The notes below the pieces were generated by a model. That model ran no database searches. It worked only from the letters and a program-made list of their open reading frames with translations, and had not been told where the DNA came from. The position numbers were made by a program, and so were the translations under genes. Positions 1 to 4,697 of a stretch of 5,665 nt of DNA are shown here, piece after piece. The stretch comes from Pseudomonadota bacterium (GTDB lineage Bacteria > Myxococcota_A > Polyangia > Polyangiales > Polyangiaceae). The DNA lies in assembly GCA_023411445.1 (NCBI GenBank), contig JAEYOT010000638.1:1-5665 (forward strand). The letters are read 5' to 3'. Each line of letters starts with the position of its first letter. Position 1 is the first letter of the stretch.

Positions 1-1043
1 GCGCCGGGCGGCGGGTAGCCCGGCGGCGGGTAGCCCGGCGGGGGGTAGCCGGGCGGCACGACCGCGCGCTGGCCGTAGCCGAGACCCGCGCCGAGCGCCA
101 TGCCTTGCGCGAGCGCCGCGCCGGACACGCCGTCACCACCTTGCGCCAAGCCTTGCCCGAGGCCCATGGTGGCTTCCGCAGCCGCAAACTGCCCGTAGCG
201 CTGCATGTCCAGCTGGTTCACGTAGCGGGCTCGGTTCTGGAACTCTTGGTCCAGCGCGAACTGGCGCGCCTGCGCCTCCGCCTGCGCCTTGGCAACGCTG
301 CGCTGCGCTGCCATGGCCTCCACCTTGGCTTGCGCGATCACGTCCTGCTTCTCATCCAGCCGTCGCTGATCTTCATCGCTGACGTTGATGTTCAGCTTGC
401 CGATCTCCAGGACTTGCACGCCGCAGTTCGCCAGATCCGGGCAATTTCTAACGATTTGCCGGGCGACCTCGGGCCCCATCTGGCCCAAGTCCAGCAAGGT
501 GTACTCGCGGCTCTTGATCAGCTCGCCCACGGTGGTCTTCAGGCCCATGAACAGCAAGTCTTTCACCCACTGCATGGCGCGGTCCGGATTGCCGCCCTGA
601 CCGACGAAGCCGACCAAGAACTTGTACGGATCGACGACACGGAACGAGTACGTGCCATTGGCGCGCAGCGTGACCCTGAGCTCCAGATCCGGATCGCGCA
701 TCGAGCCGATCTGGTCGCCGAACGTCTCGTTGTACATCGGCTTCATCGTCACGAAGTACAGCTCGCTGATGAAGACGTTACCGCCCGTGAACTGATCCAC
801 GAGCGAGCCCAAGAACGGGATGTTCTGCGTGGTCAGCGTGTACGGCTCGCGCTGTGGACCCAGCGTGCCAACGTAGAAGCCGTTCTTGAAGAACAGCACG
901 ACCTCGTCCGAGTCGACCGTGAGCTGACTCCAGAAGGGGAAGTTCTGATCCGGGTGCTTGTACAGGACCTTGTTCTTGTGCGCGTCGGCGCGCGCAATCA
1001 TCATCCGCTGCACGCCACCCTTCACGAAATCCATGATGCCCAT
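1..1043 (-). CDS. SPFH-domain (stomatin/prohibitin-like, virion-core-protein type) protein, 3' end cut off
   Basis: This frame is open from ATG at 1043 to the window edge (347 full codons), so the C-terminus is missing. The protein starts MGIMDFVKGG and has no signal peptide. Residues about 30-225 look like the SPFH fold of the bacterial 'virion core protein' group (COG4260-like): a short beta-rich start with FPFWSQLTVDSDEVVLFFKN, then a DPDLELRVTLRANGTYSFRV-type strand pair, then VNVSDEDQRRLDE-like sequence. Residues about 225-285 are an Ala/Gln/Glu/Lys-rich helix likely to form a coiled coil. Residues 288-327 are Gly/Gln/Ala-rich, and from 330 on there is a PPPGY tandem repeat. Members of this group often end in a zinc ribbon, which would lie outside the window. 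SPFH proteins usually form membrane-associated oligomeric scaffolds; the exact role of this subgroup is unknown. ATG 1043 is chosen because AAGGAG lies 11 bases upstream; ATG 1034 is a weaker alternative. Confidence 0.85.
   Translation of the reverse strand, partial: MGIMDFVKGGVQRMMIARADAHKNKVLYKHPDQNFPFWSQLTVDSDEVVLFFKNGFYVGTLGPQREPYTLTTQNIPFLGSLVDQFTGGNVFISELYFVTMKPMYNETFGDQIGSMRDPDLELRVTLRANGTYSFRVVDPYKFLVGFVGQGGNPDRAMQWVKDLLFMGLKTTVGELIKSREYTLLDLGQMGPEVARQIVRNCPDLANCGVQVLEIGKLNINVSDEDQRRLDEKQDVIAQAKVEAMAAQRSVAKAQAEAQARQFALDQEFQNRARYVNQLDMQRYGQFAAAEATMGLGQGLAQGGDGVSGAALAQGMALGAGLGYGQRAVVPPGYPPPGYPPPGYPPPG
4..57. repeat. 15-bp tandem repeat encoding PPPGY units
   Basis: Three consecutive 15-base units occur at 4-18, 19-33 and 34-48, with a partial fourth to about 57. 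The consensus on the plus strand is cccggcggcgggtag, with one or two changes in the outer units. The period is a multiple of three and on the minus strand encodes Pro-Pro-Pro-Gly-Tyr, so the array is part of the SPFH protein's tail. It reaches the window edge, so the full copy number is unknown. Confidence 0.9.
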
Positions 1044-1054
1044 GTCTTTGTCGG

Positions 1055-1060
1055 CTCCTT
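1055..1060 (-). promoter_or_regulatory. Ribosome binding site of the SPFH gene
   Basis: The minus strand reads AAGGAG here, a near-perfect Shine-Dalgarno sequence 11 bases before ATG 1043. It supports that start over the in-frame ATG three codons later, which would be 20 bases away. The spacing is slightly long. Confidence 0.6.
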
Positions 1061-1145
1061 CGGACAGACCTGCGCGATGAAATCGGGCAGTAGCCCTCCC
1101 ACTCTACACCGGGGCGGCTGCGTGAGGTAGGCTGGTGCAATTGCC

Positions 1146-2273
1146 GTGACTGCGCCCGATATCGAGGTCGACAAGCTGGGCCCCTCCGCACAGAAGGTGC
1201 TTTCCGAAGGGGCACCCCTGCCGGCGCAGATGATGGCGGCCAAGGGCGTCATCCCGGGCGCCAAGCCGCACGAGATCGTGATCGTGATCGCCGAGCTTGC
1301 CAGCCGCGCGGACGAGAAGCTGAGCTCCGCCGCGCTCGGCACGCTGGCCAAGCTGCCGCCACCCATCCTGAGCGGAGCGCTCTCGGCGGACCTACCAGGC
1401 AGCGTCACCACGCGGCTGGCCAGCGCCTACAGCCGCGACCACGAGGTGATCGAGAAGCTGCTGCGCCAGCCGCGCATCTCCGCCGAGGCGCTGGAGACGC
1501 TGGCGGCGAACGCGGACGAGCGCGCCGGCGAGCTGATCGCCACGAACGAAGAGCTGATGCTCCGTCACCCCAAGGTGATCGAGAAGCTCTACATGAACAA
1601 GCGCGTCCGCATGTCCACGGCGGATCGCTTGATCGAGCTGTGCGTGCGCAACAAGGTAGAGCTCGCCATCCCGGCGTTCAAAGAGGCCGCGCTGGCGATT
1701 CAAAACGAGCTGATCCCGGAGCCCTCCGAGGAGCCCACCTTCGACGACGTGCTGTTCCGCGAGACGCAGGCCGCGGCCGAGCGGCTAGAGCTGGGCGACG
1801 ACGAGGACACGCACGAGCTCGACGAGGAGGGCCAGGAGAAGGTCAAGGAGAAGGTCAAGCCGCTCTACGCGCAGCTGGCCGAAATGACCGTCTCCCAGCG
1901 CATCCGCTGCGCCACGCTGGGTACCAGCGCGCAGCGCCTGCTCTGCGTGCGCGACAGCAACCGGCTGGTGGCGTCCGCTGCCGCCAAGAGCCCGTTGCTC
2001 AAGGAGCCGGAGGCGGTGCAGATCAGCGCGAGCCGCGTGGTGTCCGAGGACGTGCTGCGCATCCTGGCGCTAAACCGGGACTTCACGCGAAACTACCAGA
2101 TCAAGCTGAACCTGGTCAGTAACCCGCGCACGCCTTTCTCGTTCGCGTCCCGGCTGGTGCCGCTGCTGCGCGAGTCCGAGCTCAAGATGCTGGCCAAGAG
2201 CAAGAACGTGAGCGGCGCGATCATCACCGCCGTCAAGCAGCAGCTCGGCAAGAAGGCTCAGCGCTCGGGCTAG
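1146..2273 (+). CDS. Conserved-looking alpha-helical solenoid-like protein of unknown function
   Basis: This 375-residue soluble protein has no signal peptide or membrane segment. I recognise its style (helical repeats ending in L-x-x-NP-x-TP ... LAKSKNV) from deltaproteobacterial hypothetical proteins but cannot name a function. Residues 99-122 and 142-169 share a VIEKL-x5-R-(I/V)-(S/R)-x3-A repeat about 43 residues apart. Later units carry NRDFTRN (310-316) and SNPRTPFSF (325-333), as in HEAT or leucine-rich-variant solenoids. Residues 190-240 form a very acidic, then Glu/Lys-rich, linker (GDDEDTHELDEE) that splits the protein into two helical halves, suggesting a protein-binding scaffold. 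The GTG at 1146 follows an in-frame TAG at 1128-1130 and is the first usual start; Shine-Dalgarno support is weak (GAGGT about 17 bases upstream), and Met29 is a possible later start. The gene is divergent from the SPFH gene across 102 bases; whether they share regulation is not shown. Confidence 0.8.
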   Translation: MTAPDIEVDKLGPSAQKVLSEGAPLPAQMMAAKGVIPGAKPHEIVIVIAELASRADEKLSSAALGTLAKLPPPILSGALSADLPGSVTTRLASAYSRDHEVIEKLLRQPRISAEALETLAANADERAGELIATNEELMLRHPKVIEKLYMNKRVRMSTADRLIELCVRNKVELAIPAFKEAALAIQNELIPEPSEEPTFDDVLFRETQAAAERLELGDDEDTHELDEEGQEKVKEKVKPLYAQLAEMTVSQRIRCATLGTSAQRLLCVRDSNRLVASAAAKSPLLKEPEAVQISASRVVSEDVLRILALNRDFTRNYQIKLNLVSNPRTPFSFASRLVPLLRESELKMLAKSKNVSGAIITAVKQQLGKKAQRSG

Positions 2274-2280
2274 CGGGCGC

Positions 2281-3123
2281 TCAGTCGCCGGTGGAGCGCT
2301 CGCGCTCGCGGCGCTTGGCCATGGCAGCCAGGCGGGCGGCGCGCTGCGCCTCGGCTTGCTTCACCTTGTCCGGATCCACCACGAAGGGCGCGATGCGCTC
2401 GGTGCGCTCGAAGCGCTCCTTGTACTTGATCGCTTCCAGCTTGCTCTTGAACGGACCGATGCGAACGCGGTGCCACAGCCCGCGATCGGGCACGTGCGCG
2501 GCTTGACGGAACGCGCGGTGCCCGCGGCGCCGCAAGTCCTCCACCGTCTTGTCGGCCTCGGCCTGCTCCTTGAAGCTCGCCACCTGCAGCTGGAAGCCGC
2601 CCTCTTGCCCCTCGGGAGCGAGCTCGCCGTCGGTCTTGGCGGCGGCCGCGTTGATGGCCAAGTCGGTCAGCGAGTCGCGCGGTGAGGTGATCACTGGCGA
2701 CGCATTGAGCAGCGTGCCAACCGGCAACGGCACCACCGGCAAGCGATCGGTGGGCGGCGGCGGCAGCAGGTTGTCCGTCGCCGCCGCGCGCTCCTCTGCC
2801 TTCACGAGCCGGCCACGCTCGTCCTTCACCGCGGCGAGCGCCGTCGTCGGCGTGGCGTCGTCGCTCAGGATGCGCGGGAAGCTGACGTCCTTGCCGTCCA
2901 GCACCTCGGCGGGCGTGCCCGGCGCTTTCGCTTCCGCCACCAGCTCGGCCAGCGGATCCTGCGGGGAGCGGGCCGGCTCCCCGCCCTTCTTCGACATCAT
3001 GACGAAGCCGCTGACGACGGCGGCGCCAGCGAGCGAGACCAGCAAGAGAGTACCGATCCGCGACGGACGGGCAGCGTCTTGCTCCTGGATCTGCTCGAGA
3101 TTCCTCACGTTGACCGAAGCCAT
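2281..3123 (-). CDS. Single-pass inner-membrane protein with C-terminal SPOR (peptidoglycan-binding) domain
   Basis: The product has 280 residues. Residues 1-22 are a short cytoplasmic stretch and residues 23-42 one hydrophobic membrane segment (IGTLLLVSLAGAAVVSGFV) followed by KK, so the rest should be periplasmic. Residues 45-170 are a Pro/Ala-rich linker, including PPPPTDRLPVVPLPV. A SPOR domain spans about 176-249 with both typical strands, FQLQVASFKEQ and LWHRVRIGPFKSKLEA. Residues 250-280 are a highly charged, helix-prone tail. SPOR domains bind glycan strands lacking stem peptides and concentrate at division septa, as in FtsN and DamX; a division or wall-remodelling role is inferred, and the protein is not clearly an FtsN orthologue. 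ATG 3123 is chosen because AGGAG lies 5 bases upstream; a longer frame opening at 3216 would overlap the upstream gene and add an implausible N-terminus. The gene lies 40 bases after the nucleotidyltransferase, probably in one transcript. Confidence 0.88.
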   Translation of the reverse strand: MASVNVRNLEQIQEQDAARPSRIGTLLLVSLAGAAVVSGFVMMSKKGGEPARSPQDPLAELVAEAKAPGTPAEVLDGKDVSFPRILSDDATPTTALAAVKDERGRLVKAEERAAATDNLLPPPPTDRLPVVPLPVGTLLNASPVITSPRDSLTDLAINAAAAKTDGELAPEGQEGGFQLQVASFKEQAEADKTVEDLRRRGHRAFRQAAHVPDRGLWHRVRIGPFKSKLEAIKYKERFERTERIAPFVVDPDKVKQAEAQRAARLAAMAKRRERERSTGD

Positions 3124-3128
3124 GGCAG

Positions 3129-3133
3129 CTCCT
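3129..3133 (-). promoter_or_regulatory. Ribosome binding site of the SPOR-domain gene
   Basis: The minus strand reads AGGAG five bases before ATG 3123. It decides the start in favour of MASVNV rather than the upstream in-frame ATG at 3216, and it lies in the 40-base gap after the preceding gene's stop. Confidence 0.65.
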
Positions 3134-3163
3134 GCCCGGTGTAGTGGATAGCCGCCAGCAGGG

Positions 3164-4054
3164 CTAATTTTCTGCGGGAAATGGCACCACCAAGCCCGAG
3201 CCGAGCACGACCGCATCCGACAGCGGCGCCGTGAGCGACGCGCCCGGCCACGCGATCACGCGGCTCACGCGACCGGCTCCGGACACCGTCGCCCCCTGCC
3301 CGACCAGACAGCGCTCCAGCTCCACCCCTTCGGCCACGCGCGCGCTGCTCGCGAGCCACGACGCCGCGCCACGCCGATCGAGCCACGCGAAGTTGGCAGC
3401 CACGTAGGCCGGTAGATCTCCCAGATCGGTCCAAGGCGCGGGCGACGGCAACGTGAGCACGCGCCCGCCGCGCGCGAGGTGCGGCAGCGCGACGTCGCCG
3501 ACCAAGCAGCCAAAGCTTGGCAGCGCCGCCACCACGCCCGGCCCTAACGCCATCACCCCCACGTAGTCACCGCCGCGCGCTTCGCGACCGAACTGCTGCC
3601 CTCGCAGCCGCACCACGTTGCCTGCTTCGTCGAGCCCGACCGTGCCCTCGCCGGCCGGACGCGGGCTCACGGCCAGCACCTGCGCGTCCTCTCGCTCCGC
3701 CAGCTCCAGCAGGCCAGCGACGGGCGGCTGCGTGAGGACATCGCCGTTCCACACCAGCACTGCCCCGGGCTGCAGCAGCTCACGAGCGCCCGCAACGCCG
3801 CCGGCCGTACCCCGAATCTCGACTTCAACCTTTACATCAACTTTCAGATCATAATCACCGATAATCCTTGTGATTTTATGATGCTCATGATGTGCGTTGG
3901 CTACTAGGTGACAAAGCCCTGCGCTGCGGCAGGCCTCCGCCACGTGGGCGAGCAACGGGCGGTCCCCCACCGGCACCACGGGCTTGGGTAGCTCCGCCGT
4001 GAGCGGCCGCAGCCGAGTGCCGAAGCCCGCCGCCAAGATGAAGCCCGTGCTCAT
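3164..4054 (-). CDS. Sugar-1-phosphate nucleotidyltransferase with C-terminal beta-helix-like extension
   Basis: This 296-residue protein matches NTP-transferase enzymes that join a nucleoside triphosphate to a sugar-1-phosphate, releasing pyrophosphate. The nucleotide-binding signature GFGTRLRPLT is at residues 10-19, followed by ELPKPVVPVGDRP with the conserved Lys24. RGTAGGVAGA (81-90) fits the base/sugar-binding loop, VWNGDVL (101-107) holds the metal-binding Asp, and PWTDLGDLPAYVAAN (207-221) is the usual C-terminal end of the catalytic domain. Residues 232-292 (SSARVAEGVELERCLVGQGATV and on) resemble short left-handed beta-helix turns, as in enzymes with an acyltransferase-like tail. 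Candidate products include NDP-mannose, NDP-glucose or UDP-MurNAc (MurU-like); sequence alone does not decide. MurU proteins I know of are shorter and lack the extension, and no AmgK-like kinase is visible. ATG 4054 has only a weak GGTGAG 3 bases upstream. A low-G+C stretch lies at residues 55-78. Confidence 0.88.
   Translation of the reverse strand: MSTGFILAAGFGTRLRPLTAELPKPVVPVGDRPLLAHVAEACRSAGLCHLVANAHHEHHKITRIIGDYDLKVDVKVEVEIRGTAGGVAGARELLQPGAVLVWNGDVLTQPPVAGLLELAEREDAQVLAVSPRPAGEGTVGLDEAGNVVRLRGQQFGREARGGDYVGVMALGPGVVAALPSFGCLVGDVALPHLARGGRVLTLPSPAPWTDLGDLPAYVAANFAWLDRRGAASWLASSARVAEGVELERCLVGQGATVSGAGRVSRVIAWPGASLTAPLSDAVVLGSGLVVPFPAEN
3821..3892. other. AT-rich island inside the nucleotidyltransferase gene
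   Basis: By hand count, 3821-3890 holds 24 G or C in 70 bases (about 34%), in a region that is otherwise near 70%. It covers codons 55-78 of the nucleotidyltransferase. Codons here are unlike the rest of the gene: CAT four times, AAA, ACA, AGG, ATT, TAT, GTA and GAA. The protein frame stays open and the residues fit the expected alpha/beta region between the substrate-binding helix and the GTAGG loop. It is therefore unlikely to be an insertion that breaks the gene. Confidence 0.8.
3848..3882. repeat. Imperfect inverted repeat within the AT-rich island
   Basis: The left arm ATCATAATCAC (3848-3858) pairs with GTGATT-TT-ATGAT (3870-3882). This gives an inner 6-bp and an outer 5-bp stem interrupted by a 2-base bulge (3876-3877), with an 11-base loop. 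It could be a protein-binding palindrome or a transcript hairpin, or chance in low-complexity AT-rich sequence. No run of T follows on either strand, so it is not a typical intrinsic terminator. Confidence 0.5.
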
Positions 4055-4122
4055 GAGCTCACCGAGTATGCCCGAAAGCTCGCCCCGTCCTCGACCCCCA
4101 TGTTAGCTGTCGACCGCCTCCG

Positions 4123-4647
4123 ATGAGCTTCCTCCGCGCGCTTTCGGCGTCGCTGCTAGCGGCAGCCGCCAGCTTCAGTTTGGTGACGGCCTCGGGCTGC
4201 GGCACGAGCGCGGTAGGAGTCGACGCCTGCCGCGACATCGAGGAGGCACGCTGTCGCGCTGGCCAGCACTGCGGCCTGATCAGCGACGTGGCGGCGTGCG
4301 AGCGCTACTACCGTGACCATTGCCTGCACGGCCTGGCCACCGCGCCCCCCGCGCGCGCGCTGGTGAACGCCTGCGTCCAGGCCATCGAGGCGGCGGGAGC
4401 CTGCGCGGCAGAGGCCCCCGAGGCTAGCCTGAGCGACTGCGATCCCGAGAGCGCCATACCGGCCCCACAGACGGGCCTACGCACGGCCTGCGACGTCGTG
4501 CGCAACCCAGAGCGCGCCAGCGAGTGCGCCTTCCTCACGGACACGCCCCCGCCAGAGGGCAGCGGGGGCCAGGGCGGCGCCGGCGGCGAGGAAGCAACCG
4601 AGGAGCTGGAGCCCACGGCCGGTCAAGGTGGGGCGCCAGCGCGGTAG
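4123..4647 (+). CDS. Predicted cysteine-rich lipoprotein with Gly-rich C-terminal tail
   Basis: The protein has 174 residues. A signal peptide (MSFLRALSASLLAAAASFSL) ends in the lipobox ASG-C26, which fits the looser lipobox consensus although Leu is replaced by Ala at -3. Glycine follows C26. Ten further cysteines are at 36, 44, 50, 59, 67, 84, 94, 106, 123 and 135, an even number, suggesting up to five disulfides in the periplasm or on the cell surface. No known domain is recognised; the C-x7-C-x5-C-x8-C-x7-C start is reminiscent of secreted Cys-rich myxobacterial proteins. Residues 141-174 are low complexity (TPPPEGSGGQGGAGG, then a Glu-rich run, then AGQGGAPAR), probably a flexible tail. 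There is no evident Shine-Dalgarno sequence before ATG 4123. The gene starts 68 bases from the divergent nucleotidyltransferase and is followed after 50 bases by another predicted lipoprotein gene. Confidence 0.78.
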   Translation: MSFLRALSASLLAAAASFSLVTASGCGTSAVGVDACRDIEEARCRAGQHCGLISDVAACERYYRDHCLHGLATAPPARALVNACVQAIEAAGACAAEAPEASLSDCDPESAIPAPQTGLRTACDVVRNPERASECAFLTDTPPPEGSGGQGGAGGEEATEELEPTAGQGGAPAR

Positions 4648-4697
4648 CAACGGCCGAGCGGCTTGCCGGAACCGACTCGCTGGTCTACGACGCCGCC

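Noticed and set aside
1..57. Short direct repeats as a possible CRISPR array
   Set aside because: The units are 15 bases with no spacers, in frame, and encode PPPGY.
105..1130. Long plus-strand open frame of 341 codons
   Set aside because: It is antisense to the SPFH gene. Its product is rich in Leu, Arg, His and Val with no recognisable domain, while the opposite frame gives a coherent SPFH protein with a ribosome binding site.
1640..2122. Second plus-strand frame inside the helical-repeat gene
   Set aside because: It is an Arg/Ala/Gly-rich out-of-frame shadow typical of high-G+C DNA.
2549..3151. Plus-strand open frame of 200 codons
   Set aside because: It is antisense to the SPOR gene and Ser/Ala/Pro-rich without a domain. 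The minus frame has a membrane segment and clear SPOR motifs.
3124..3216. Upstream extension of the SPOR gene to ATG 3216
   Set aside because: It would overlap the preceding gene's end and add a Cys/Trp-containing leader with no hydrophobic logic. ATG 3123 has AGGAG 5 bases upstream.
3837..3890. Possible promoter in the AT-rich island (TATGAT, GATAAT and CATAAT hexamers)
   Set aside because: No matching -35 hexamer lies at about 17 bases on either strand. Such -10-like hexamers are expected in AT-rich sequence.
3821..3892. AT-rich island as an inserted mobile fragment
   Set aside because: There are no terminal repeats or target duplication, the frame is kept, and the residues match the expected part of the catalytic fold.
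4648..4697. Possible terminator between the two lipoprotein genes
   Set aside because: Only 4-bp GC stems with 2-base loops can be drawn (for example CGGC-TT-GCCG), and no T run follows.
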